This document shows, piece after piece, positions 1 through 7,996 of a DNA stretch of 64,000 bases. The stretch lies in contig NC_009362.1 in assembly GCF_000092065.1 (NCBI RefSeq), positions 564,501 to 628,500 of the forward strand, written 5' to 3'. Below the pieces are notes generated by a model, which saw only the letters and a list, made by a program, of their open reading frames with translations, was not told the DNA's origin and searched no databases. The position numbers and the translations under genes were made by a program. Source of the DNA: Ostreococcus lucimarinus CCE9901 (lineage: Eukaryota > Chlorophyta > Mamiellophyceae > Mamiellales > Bathycoccaceae). Within the stretch, counting starts at the first letter, position 1. Each line of letters begins with the position of its first letter.

Positions 1-1209
1 CTCGAGGGCGTCTGCGTCGTCCGTCTCGGGCGCACGATCGCGTGCGCGTCGACGAGCGCGATGTTAGAGCGGCCGCAGAGCGCCGGGGCGTCGTCCGAGG
101 GCGTCCTGCGCGTGGATTGCGAGTTTTCGAGCGGGGCGTGCGAGGGGTTCGCGCGCGAGGGACGAGCGAATCGAGAGACGCGACAGAGAGCGAAGGATTT
201 GGGCGCGCTGCTCGAGCGCGGGCTGAAGGATGCGCGAGCGGTGGACGTGGAGTCGCTGTGCGTGCTGGCGGGGAAGCGGGTGTGGGTGGTGACGTGCGCG
301 GTGACGATTTTGGCGCACGACGGAAACTTGGCGGGCGCCGCGAGTCTGGCGGCGTGCGGATCGTTGATGACGTATCGTCGCCCCGAATGCGCGGTCGATC
401 CGAACACTGGAACGGTGACCGTGCACAGCGCGGACGCGCGAGAGGCGATACCGCTGAATATGCATCACTTTCCCATCGCGTCGACGTATTGCTTCTTCGA
501 CGAGGTTCCCGGGTTAGCCGTGGCGGATCCGACGTTGGAGGAGGAAGTCACCGCGGATGCCTCTATCGTGGTCGTCGTCAACACGCACGATGAAGTCTGC
601 GCGTTGTCTAAGACTGGAAACGGCGTGCCGAGCGAGGACTTGAAGCGATGCGTGCGGAACGCTTCGCGAACGGCGCGCGAGTGGACCGAACTCCTCAAGG
701 AAGCCGCCGCCGATTTCGAAGCCGATCGCTTGGCGAATAAAGTGCGCACGCATTACGACGGATACAGAGACGCCCCAGACGACGACTATTTGCTCGACGC
801 ATTTTACAAGCCCGGACAAAACCTCGGCGTCGAAGGCGACGCCGAGCCCGCGAACGGCGAACCGCAGAGCGACAGCGCGGAGGACGAAGACAGCGACGCC
901 ACGGACGCCGACGCCGTGGACGCCGACGCCGTGGACGACGCCGACGCACCATCGACTTCCAAGGCGTCGCGCGCGAAACCGACCAAACTCGCGCCAGAGA
1001 AGCCGCGCGACGATTCGGACGACGACGTGCGATTCGACGCCGACGACGACATCGACGCTCTCTTCGCCAAGGCTGAAAAGAAGAACAAGAACAAACTCGG
1101 CGCGTGGGACGAACTCCCTGGCGACGGCACCGACCTCGCGAGCGCCCTCAAACCTCGCAAAAAGCTCAAGAAGACTTCGAGCTCGAAAAAATCCACCAAG
1201 AAGCGATGA
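1..1209 (+). CDS. RRP45: Exosome core subunit RRP45/EXOSC9 (RNase PH-like), 5'-partial
   Basis: The reading frame is open from base 1, and its first residues (GVCVVRLGRTIACASTSA) match the beta-strand region that precedes the usual interior of RRP45, so the true start lies upstream of the window. About 402 residues are present. The first 230 form the RNase PH fold; ESLCVLAGKRVWVV and PLNMHHFPIASTY are typical of the EXOSC9 branch. After about residue 265 comes an acidic, low-complexity tail rich in Asp, Ala and Val, ending in a Lys/Ser-rich basic stretch. Eukaryotic RRP45 is a structural member of the six-subunit PH ring of the RNA exosome and is not catalytic; this is family knowledge. The first in-frame ATG in view (61) is internal. 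Family assignment is confident; the distinction from RRP42 or RRP43 rests on the PLNMHH segment and the acidic tail. Confidence 0.85.
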   Translation, partial: LEGVCVVRLGRTIACASTSAMLERPQSAGASSEGVLRVDCEFSSGACEGFAREGRANRETRQRAKDLGALLERGLKDARAVDVESLCVLAGKRVWVVTCAVTILAHDGNLAGAASLAACGSLMTYRRPECAVDPNTGTVTVHSADAREAIPLNMHHFPIASTYCFFDEVPGLAVADPTLEEEVTADASIVVVVNTHDEVCALSKTGNGVPSEDLKRCVRNASRTAREWTELLKEAAADFEADRLANKVRTHYDGYRDAPDDDYLLDAFYKPGQNLGVEGDAEPANGEPQSDSAEDEDSDATDADAVDADAVDDADAPSTSKASRAKPTKLAPEKPRDDSDDDVRFDADDDIDALFAKAEKKNKNKLGAWDELPGDGTDLASALKPRKKLKKTSSSKKSTKKR

Positions 1210-1462
1210 TTTCGCGCTCGCCGCGAGACGCGTCTCCCCCCTCTCTCGACGTCTTCGTCGTCCTCGCCTCACCCTCCCCGGTCACCACCGCGATTTGTAT
1301 TATTTTTACAGCCCTCTCCCATCGCCCATCGTCACCGCGTCTTCGCCGCCCGCTCCAGACCGCCTCTCTCGCCGCCGCTCGCCCGCCTCGAGGGGGGCGG
1401 TTCCCGAGGTCTTAGGGCAACTTCATCGCTCGACGTCCACCTCACTCGCGCGCGCGCTTCCG

Positions 1463-2173
1463 ATGCTCGCCTCGCGACACGCCCTCGCGAACACCGCGTT
1501 CGCGCGCGCGCCCGCGCGTCCGCGCGCCGCCCGCGCGTCCGCGCGCGCCTCCGTGCGCGTCCGCGCCGCGTCCACCATCTACGACTTCACGCTCAAGACG
1601 CTCGGCGGTGGCGCGCGCGACGCGCCCACGGACGGCGAGGACCTCCCGCTGAGCCGATACAAGGGCAAAGTCGTCCTCATCAACAACGTCGCGACGTTCT
1701 GAGGCACGACCGTCAGGGACTTTGTTCAGTTGAACGCCCTGAAGGAAAAGTACGGGGACGACTTGGTCGTCCTCGGCGTGCCGTGCAACCAATTCGGACA
1801 CCAGTGCTACGATAAAGACTTTGAATTGCTGAACACGCTGAAGTACGTGCGACCGGGAGATGGATACGAACCGAAATTCACGATCACGGGGAAGATGACG
1901 ATCAACGGGGACGAAGAGGACCCGTTTTGGACGTTTTTGAAGAATTCGATTCGCGAACCGGCGGACGACAAGGGCGGACTGGGATCGGATCACATTTATA
2001 AGACGCAACCGAACTCCATGCCGATTCAGTGGTCGCCGGTGCGACGGGCGGATGTGACGTGGAACTTTGAAAAGTTCCTCATCGGCAAGGATGGAGTTCC
2101 GGCGAAGCGGTACTCGCCAAAGTTTGAAAACGCAAACTTGACGGCGGATATCGACGCGCTCATGAAGGCGTGA
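1463..2173 (+). CDS. GPX: Selenocysteine glutathione peroxidase, GPx1-like, with organellar targeting sequence
   Basis: The frame opened by the ATG at 1463 is interrupted once, by TGA at 1700-1702, and continues to a TGA at 2171-2173. The TGA falls exactly at the catalytic position: VATF-U-GTTVRDF. Reading it as selenocysteine gives 236 residues with Sec at residue 80. The rest of the tetrad is visible: Gln in PCNQFGHQ, Trp and Asn in VTWNFEKFLIG. The segment LKYVRPGDGYEPKF is the oligomerisation loop of animal-type GPx1/2, which plant and PHGPx-type enzymes lack. The first 40 or so residues are Ala/Arg-rich, consistent with a plastid or mitochondrial transit peptide. The enzyme would reduce hydroperoxides with glutathione. 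A SECIS-like hairpin sits in the 3' UTR. A standard gene caller would split this into two ORFs. Confidence 0.93.
1700..1702 (+). other. In-frame UGA read as selenocysteine (GPX codon 80)
   Basis: This TGA replaces the Cys/Sec codon of the glutathione peroxidase active site. Both flanks are in the same frame and both match the family, so neither a frameshift nor a pseudogene is needed to explain it. Confidence 0.93.
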
Positions 2174-2230
2174 GCGCGGAATCGAGTCGCGCTTCGGTTG
2201 AACTAGAACGAGCTCGGAGTGGAAAGAACC

Positions 2231-2318
2231 GCGCGCGCCGCGACGTGACGAAGGATGAAGAAAGACCAAACGCTCGACGTAGGTTTTCATTCTTTTGATT
2301 TCACGCGACGCCGCGCGA
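2231..2318 (+). promoter_or_regulatory. SECIS element of the GPX gene (type II-like)
   Basis: The element is in the 3' UTR, starting 58 nt after the stop codon. The SECIS core is ATGA at 2255-2258 opposite TGA at 2296-2298. Helix I pairs 2232-2248 with 2301-2317, with small bulges; CGTGA pairs with TCACG at its top. Helix II pairs 2259-2267 with 2282-2295 (AGAA with TTCT, GA with TC, CC with GG). The conserved unpaired AA is at 2268-2269. A mini-stem, ACG at 2270-2272 with CGT at 2278-2280, makes it a form II SECIS. Helix II is slightly short and has a mismatch; otherwise every hallmark is present. Confidence 0.82.
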
Positions 2319-2438
2319 GTTCATCTCCGAGCGCGATGTTTTGACTTTTAATTTTAATATCAAAGTTGTTTTGACGATCGCTTCGGAGCGCGATGCCTCT
2401 AAGCGCGCACCTCGCGGCCTACCGGTTCATCTAATTCT

Positions 2439-3239
2439 CTAAATCTCTTCCTCTCGCGTGAAATCGAGCGTCACACGTCCCTCGTCGTCGCTTTCGTCGT
2501 CGACGATGCTCCCGGTTCGCTCCATGCGCTCGACGAGCGTTCGCGTCAACGCGTCGTCCTCGAACGGCACATCGCGAAACAACGACGCGCTCGAACTTCT
2601 GTACAGCACGCTCACGAAAATTGCCGAGTGTCCGCGCGCGGGATCGCCCTCGCTCACGACGCGAAACCGCCAATCCAACCCCAGCCTCGTCGTCTCGCGT
2701 TTTAGAAATACAAATCTCGCCACGGCTGAGAACGACACGCTCAAGATTATCCCGTCCTCTCTCGTCATACGCAACATCTCATCCATGAGCGCGCGCTTAT
2801 CTTCGTCTCCGTTGAGCGCGTCCAACGTACCCTTATCGATCACGCACGTCGCGCTTCCGTCCGCGACGTCGGCTCGACAGTCCCGGCAATCCGCCGCGCG
2901 ACACCGCACCCGCGCGTCCTCCGCGTACCGCGCCCGCAGCACCTCGATCACCCGTTCGCTCACGTCCAACAGCACGACGTCACCCCTAAACCCGTACTCA
3001 TCCGCCGCGTCGACGCCGATGCTCGACGATCCGCACCCGACGTCGACGAGCGCCGCCGCGCCCGCCGCGCTCGCGCTCGCCGCCGCCCGCAGAAACCCAT
3101 CCGCGACCTCGAAGCACGCCTCCGACGCCGCGTGCCACTCGCGCGCGAGCTGCGACGCCGAATCGTACACCCCGTCCCAGTGCGCGGCGTACGCGCGCGC
3201 CGACGTCCCCTCGGCGCCGGCGTCGTCGCGTCGCGACAT
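2439..3239 (-). CDS. Class I SAM-dependent methyltransferase, METTL12/METTL13-like
   Basis: A 266-residue protein with a Rossmann-type methyltransferase fold. Motif I is LVDVGCGSSSIG (about residues 64-75), the acidic residue ending strand 2 is in VVLLDVSERVIEV, and CVIDKGTLDAL (about 132-142) is the DKGT signature of the METTL12/METTL13/EFM4 group. Members of that group methylate lysines on proteins such as eEF1A and citrate synthase. The substrate here cannot be read from the sequence. No clear targeting peptide is visible; the N-terminus is short and hydrophilic. It converges with the upstream GPX gene and is divergent from the RNase H gene, with a 250 bp gap. Confidence 0.75.
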   Translation of the reverse strand: MSRRDDAGAEGTSARAYAAHWDGVYDSASQLAREWHAASEACFEVADGFLRAAASASAAGAAALVDVGCGSSSIGVDAADEYGFRGDVVLLDVSERVIEVLRARYAEDARVRCRAADCRDCRADVADGSATCVIDKGTLDALNGDEDKRALMDEMLRMTREDGIILSVSFSAVARFVFLKRETTRLGLDWRFRVVSEGDPARGHSAIFVSVLYRSSSASLFRDVPFEDDALTRTLVERMERTGSIVDDESDDEGRVTLDFTREEEI

Positions 3240-3489
3240 TCCCGACAGCTTCCGAAACCACCCTTCGCGCGACGTTCGCGTCGCCGCCCGCGCGCCCGCG
3301 TCGTCGCGCGCGCGCCCGCGACCTCACGCACACCGTCGCGCGCTCGCGCGCGCGCGCGCGCGTCCCGAATCGCCCCGCGCGCGCGCCGATCCCGTCGCGA
3401 AGCCGCGTCCCGGTGTCCCGACATCGTCGCGAGACGTCGTCGTTCCGGCGTCACTCCGTCGCGCGTCGCGATCGCGTCGCGATTCCGCG

Positions 3490-4812
3490 ATGCCGCGAAG
3501 CGCGCGAAAAGAATCCTTCTACGCCGTCGCGCGCGGGCGCGCGCGCGGCGTGTACACGACGTGGGACGACGCGAAGAAGCAGGTGCAAAACTTTGGGGGC
3601 GCGATGCACAAGGTGCGACGACATCGGACGACGACGGCGCGCGCGACGCGCGACGCGCCCTCGCGACGGCGCGAACGCGCGAAGACTAATTTTTCGCACT
3701 CGAATTCGCGCGCGCAGAAATTCGCGACGCTGGACGAGGCGCGGGCGTACCTGGAGGCGCATCGGGGGGACGACGCGACCGACGGCGGCGTAACGGCTCG
3801 AACGGTCGAGGCGACGCGCGACGACGACGGAATTCGCGACGGCGACGCGACGGAGAGCGCGAGATCGGCGAACGAAGACGCGCGAGTGATGGAGAAAAAA
3901 GTGAGCGCGCGTAAGCGCGGGACTTCGGGGGGACGAGGGATGTCGACGCGCGCGGGGGAGGACGCGGAGGACGGGATCGAGGCGCGCGTGCGAGCGCTCG
4001 CGAGCGCGGCGAACGCGCCGAAGGAGGATCGGAGCGAGGATGAGTACGTGTTGGAGTTCGACGGGGCGAGTCGTGGGAATCCGGGGGAGGCGGGGGCGGG
4101 GGCACTGCTGCGAAGGAAGCGGGACGATCGAATCGTGGAGGAGTTGTTGGAGTATTTGGGGAACGAGCGGACGGTGAACGAAGCCGAGTACGCGGCGCTG
4201 TGCTTGGGGTTGCGCAAGGCGGTGGAGCTCGGGATCACGAAGATTGAGGTGCGAGGGGACAGTAAACTCATCGTGAATCAAGTTGAAGGATCGTTCAAGC
4301 TGAAGTCGGCGAATTTGAAGTCCATGCACGCCGAAGCGTGCGAGTTGAAGGAAAAGTTTACCGAGTTTAAGATCTCTCACGTCAAGCGCGAGTTTAACAA
4401 ACACGCCGATCATTTGGCCAACATGGCGGTGGACTTCGGGCTTAGCCCGAGTCGAATGTCCGGCGATGCGTCCACGTCTGCGACGAAGCGGTTCGAGAGC
4501 GGTGGTGGGGGTTTGGGCGGAGGCGGGGACGACGCCGACGCGAAGCGGCGCAAGCTCGGCGGCGAACAGCGTTACGCGCGCCTCTTCCGCTCCTTCGCCG
4601 GCGGTGCGGCGGCGGCGCCCACGCGTCTGGGACGTGGGTATCACGCATACGCGCGCGCATCGGTGTCACACGATGGTGAGGCTTCGAACATGGCGTCCGG
4701 AGCTCCCTTGGTTGTCGGCGGTGGAGCGTCGCGCGTCGCGCTCGCCTCGGCTCGACGATCGTGGATTCCTCTCACGCGCGCCGCCATGGGTTTCGCGCGG
4801 CTTCGTTTATGA
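3490..4812 (+). CDS. Ribonuclease H1 with N-terminal hybrid-binding domain (one in-frame intron)
   Basis: After splicing of 3613-3717 the protein is about 405 residues. Residues 9-55 form the RNase H1 N-terminal hybrid-binding domain (SFYAVARGRARGVYTTWDDA, then GGAMHK joined to KFATLDEARAYL). An Asp/Glu/Arg-rich linker follows. The catalytic domain begins about residue 150 and shows the four acidic residues: FDGASRGNPG (Asp156), NEAEYAALCLG, VRGDSKLIVNQ, and the Asp of KHADHLANMA. It would cut the RNA strand of RNA:DNA hybrids. The C-terminus carries a Gly-rich linker and then about 100 residues of low-complexity Arg/Ala-rich sequence with no recognisable domain; an unrecognised intron or a shorter real end is possible there. 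The ATG at 3490 directly precedes the hybrid-binding domain and is the most likely start. Confidence 0.85.
   Translation: MPRSARKESFYAVARGRARGVYTTWDDAKKQVQNFGGAMHKVRRHRTTTARATRDAPSRRRERAKTNFSHSNSRAQKFATLDEARAYLEAHRGDDATDGGVTARTVEATRDDDGIRDGDATESARSANEDARVMEKKVSARKRGTSGGRGMSTRAGEDAEDGIEARVRALASAANAPKEDRSEDEYVLEFDGASRGNPGEAGAGALLRRKRDDRIVEELLEYLGNERTVNEAEYAALCLGLRKAVELGITKIEVRGDSKLIVNQVEGSFKLKSANLKSMHAEACELKEKFTEFKISHVKREFNKHADHLANMAVDFGLSPSRMSGDASTSATKRFESGGGGLGGGGDDADAKRRKLGGEQRYARLFRSFAGGAAAAPTRLGRGYHAYARASVSHDGEASNMASGAPLVVGGGASRVALASARRSWIPLTRAAMGFARLRL
3613..3717 (+). other. Intron in RNase H1 gene (105 nt, frame-preserving)
   Basis: The intron begins GTGCG and ends GCAG, with ACTAAT at 3685-3690 as a branch-point candidate. 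Removing it joins AMHK to KFATLDEARAYL and restores the canonical hybrid-binding domain. Retention would add 35 Arg/Thr/Ser-rich residues without a stop codon, so the unspliced frame stays open. Confidence 0.85.
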
Positions 4813-4882
4813 CGCGATCTAAATATTTTGTTGAATACGTTACAGTACACTCGTTGGCTACCTATATCCAGTCGCACCCCGA

Positions 4883-7800
4883 TCACACCGCCGAGTCGTC
4901 GTCATCGTCGGCGGAAACTTCCGAAACGGGGACGCGGCGAGTCGGCTTGACGATTTCTTCGTACGCCTCGCCGGTTTGCGGTTGCGTCACCTTGATCGGA
5001 CGCGGAAATCGCTGCACGACATCCCGTCGAACCGGCGACTCGTCTTCATCCGAGCTCGGCGAGCTCGGCGAGCTCGGCGGGATTTCGGATGAAACCGAGA
5101 CGCTTCGCACGTGCGGTTGACGCGTCTTTGAGGCGAGCAGCGGCGCGCGTTCCGCGACGCCCGGCGACATTCTTCGAACTTGTCTCGGCGGTAACTGCCC
5201 AAAGAACATATCGCCGCCCGTCACCGCGGTCGGCCACTTGCTCGCAACGGTCATCAAGGCCAAAGCGAGGATGACGACGGCTAAGGCAACGCTCAATTCG
5301 GCGGACGATTGTTGAAACCATCGTTGCATGGCGTTGCCGTGCAAGTGCGCGTGCTGGTGCTCGTGGAACCTGTGCGCGGCGCGCCTCAAATGTTGCGGTC
5401 GGGCGAGTGCGGACGCGTCGTCTTCCGTTTGAAGAACTGGTTTGATTACCACGTGCGAGTGCGCACACGGTTCTGCAACGAATGAGCACGATGCGAACCT
5501 CGTCGGCGTGCAATCAAACACCGCCGCCAAAAAGGCCGTTTTCGCCGCGTCTTCCTTTGAGCGCGGACATTTTCGAACTTGTCTACACTCAAGATCGTCA
5601 CTCGCAAAACCTCGCTTGCCGATCACTTCACCACACTGCTGCACAATGCCCGTGTGCGGGCATCCAAGTCCAGCGCGCGAGTGCATCGCGGAACACGCGT
5701 CAGCGGCTTGCTCGGACGATCCGAGCGCGCTGGCGTCGACGTCAAAGCACGTCGCTTGCGACGTCTTCGTGTTCGGGCACCCGCACACGCAAGATCCACG
5801 CATTGAATGCGGGACAACGTGCGTATCACCGAGTTTTGGCAAGGAAAACGTGCCGTCATCGGCGTCTTCTTTGGTGTCGCCACGCCTATTGTCCTCGAAA
5901 TCAATTTTCTCCGAGGCGCGAAGACCGATGCTGCGCATCTTTTCAGAGACGCCGCTCATGACGGAGGAAAGATCGTCGATGGCGTTCGGTTTCGCACGGT
6001 GTGCGGCGACCGAGCCGAGATCACTTCCCTTGTTCTTTGACGCGCCGAAACCGACGTCTTCATCGCCCTTCAACGGAGGAAGCGTCGCCTTACGCCAAGA
6101 GTCCAACTGCTGTAACGCCTGCTTACCCGTCTCTTCAATCTTGTTGACAGCTTCGAGGTACTCTGCCGCGGCGACGTCTTCTGCTTGCGCACGCTGAGCT
6201 ACATTTGTAATTGACTGCGCCGCACGCATAGCCTTTTGGTATTTTTCGCGCGTTTGCTTCAACGCTTTGCGATAATCCTTCTGCACTCCGGCTTCAAACT
6301 TTTTGTACTCGCGTTCTTGCATTTGACGCGCGTATTCAATCTGACGCTTCTCGTACTCCTCCGCGGCTAAGTCGCCAGGACTTGGCATTGGTAACCGAAA
6401 CGTCGTCGGTTTCATCTCGCCAGCGTCGCCGGGAGCCTCGTACGTCGCGTGATCGTCGTGAATTAATCCATCCTTCTTCGCCTCGCCCCCCATGACTTCC
6501 GTGATGGCTTCGCGCACGGCGTCGAGAATACTGCTCGACGCGCCCTCGCTCGAGCCTTCGCTCGCCACGCGATCGTCGCTATCTGTGCTATGCTTTTTTG
6601 AATGTTTCGATGCCTTCTTTTCCTCCCATCTGTGCCAGTCATGCTCGAGCGCGGCGGTGCGTTTTGACTTTTTCGTCGGCGAGTCCAACTCCACCGGCTT
6701 CAGCGCGCCGCCCATGGCAGACCAGATCGTGCGCATCAAATACGCATCGTCTCTTCGACCGCTACCCACCTTGGCGACGACATCCGAGGGTGCCACTGGA
6801 CACGCAGGTGATCCGGGCGCTGTGCGTCCCAGAGTGACCACCACCGTCTTCGTCTCCGGCAACATGAAAATCATCGATCCTTCATCGCCCAAGCTCACAG
6901 CCACGGGCGCGTGCGGAGCGTTTCTCCCGAGTATCGGCCCACTGATGGCTTCTGCACTCATTCCGCACGACGTTTTCGTCGTTCGCGGTGCGCAGCATTG
7001 CGTCCCGGTTGCGCTCACCGGGACGTGAAGCCACGTCATCAAGCCGTGCGCTTGGTTGAGCGACGGATAACTCACCGACAACGCCGATACCGCAAAGGTG
7101 GGATCAAACATCTGTCGCGTGCTCCCATCGACGCTCGTCCACCTTCCTTGGTTCACGAATAACTGTCCGAGCTTGGCGGCGTCGCGACAAGACATTCGCA
7201 AATCTCTCCAAAGTGACGCGCCGTCGTTCCCGTCCGCCCTAGACGAGCTCGCAAACATCTCCGGCGCGCCGAGTTTTTCCCCGACATTCACGCGCGCCCA
7301 TTCCGAGAGCTTCATCCCACTTCTCAACTCAATTATGTCACCGACTATATCCAAGAACCCATCATTTCTCGGGTCGTCGCGTTCGAACGTCGTCCCCGGT
7401 TCGCGCGAACCGCCGCCGTGCGTCTGCGCCAACAGCTGTCGCACGCTCACCTTATCCGCGTACGCCCCGAACGCCTCCTCAACCGAGCGCAAGTCGTACT
7501 TCGACAACGGCGCGTCTAACTCAAACAATCCTTGCTGCACCGCGACGCCGACCGCCGCGACCAGCGCGAGCGCGCCGACGCCATCCGTCGTCGTTTGGGT
7601 GTTGGCGTCGTTCGCGCCGTAGTAGGACTCGTGCACGATCGCCCCATCCTTCGCCACGAGGAAGCAATCTCGCGAGACGATCGTTTCAACGTTGCTCGAA
7701 GCTTCCTCGAGCGCGTTCGTGCTCAGGCCGTGCAGTTCAGCGCGTTCGACGATCCACGGGCGCGCGCCGGGGGCACCGGACGCGCGCGGTGTCGACGCGC

Positions 7801-7897
7801 TCGCGTGCGCGCTGGCGCAGCACAGCGCCGCGGCGAGCGCGCAGGCGAGCGCACGACGCATCGTACGCGTGTGCGGTGTCGACGCGCGGCGTCGCAT
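4883..7897 (-). CDS. Type I membrane protein with degenerate class C beta-lactamase-like domain
   Basis: A 1004-residue protein. The N-terminus holds a signal peptide (RALACALAAALCCASAHA). Residues 70-410 resemble the serine beta-lactamase / D-aminopeptidase fold, with blocks such as VSVRQLLAQTHGG and SCRDAAKLGQLFVNQGRW. At the place of the catalytic SxxK helix (about 102-108) the sequence is TTTDGVG, so the nucleophile and general-base Lys appear lost. A charged coiled-coil region follows (EYEKRQIEYARQMQEREYKK and onward, about 530-620), then a Cys-rich segment (CVCGCPNTKTSQATC to the CSF...C region), one transmembrane helix near 867-886 (LSVALAVVILALALMTV) and a 120-residue Ser/Pro-rich acidic tail. 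I infer a secretory-pathway or surface protein with a binding rather than enzymatic head. A second Met at residue 13 is an alternative start. Confidence 0.7.
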   Translation of the reverse strand: MRRRASTPHTRTMRRALACALAAALCCASAHASASTPRASGAPGARPWIVERAELHGLSTNALEEASSNVETIVSRDCFLVAKDGAIVHESYYGANDANTQTTTDGVGALALVAAVGVAVQQGLFELDAPLSKYDLRSVEEAFGAYADKVSVRQLLAQTHGGGSREPGTTFERDDPRNDGFLDIVGDIIELRSGMKLSEWARVNVGEKLGAPEMFASSSRADGNDGASLWRDLRMSCRDAAKLGQLFVNQGRWTSVDGSTRQMFDPTFAVSALSVSYPSLNQAHGLMTWLHVPVSATGTQCCAPRTTKTSCGMSAEAISGPILGRNAPHAPVAVSLGDEGSMIFMLPETKTVVVTLGRTAPGSPACPVAPSDVVAKVGSGRRDDAYLMRTIWSAMGGALKPVELDSPTKKSKRTAALEHDWHRWEEKKASKHSKKHSTDSDDRVASEGSSEGASSSILDAVREAITEVMGGEAKKDGLIHDDHATYEAPGDAGEMKPTTFRLPMPSPGDLAAEEYEKRQIEYARQMQEREYKKFEAGVQKDYRKALKQTREKYQKAMRAAQSITNVAQRAQAEDVAAAEYLEAVNKIEETGKQALQQLDSWRKATLPPLKGDEDVGFGASKNKGSDLGSVAAHRAKPNAIDDLSSVMSGVSEKMRSIGLRASEKIDFEDNRRGDTKEDADDGTFSLPKLGDTHVVPHSMRGSCVCGCPNTKTSQATCFDVDASALGSSEQAADACSAMHSRAGLGCPHTGIVQQCGEVIGKRGFASDDLECRQVRKCPRSKEDAAKTAFLAAVFDCTPTRFASCSFVAEPCAHSHVVIKPVLQTEDDASALARPQHLRRAAHRFHEHQHAHLHGNAMQRWFQQSSAELSVALAVVILALALMTVASKWPTAVTGGDMFFGQLPPRQVRRMSPGVAERAPLLASKTRQPHVRSVSVSSEIPPSSPSSPSSDEDESPVRRDVVQRFPRPIKVTQPQTGEAYEEIVKPTRRVPVSEVSADDDDDSAV

Positions 7898-7996
7898 CGC
7901 GCGCGCGCCGAGTTGTGCCGCGATGGATCAGGCGGAAGTGCAAGTATAATACAATGTGTGCGCTCGCGCGAGCGGCTAGAATGCGGCGCGACGGCG

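Noticed and set aside
1700-1702. Reading the GPX TGA as a frameshift or a premature stop (pseudogene)
   Set aside because: The frame is unchanged on both sides, the TGA is exactly at the catalytic Sec position, and a SECIS is present.
2458-3489. Upstream extension of the RNase H frame
   Set aside because: It is antisense to the methyltransferase gene and consists of Ser/Arg/Pro-rich sequence.
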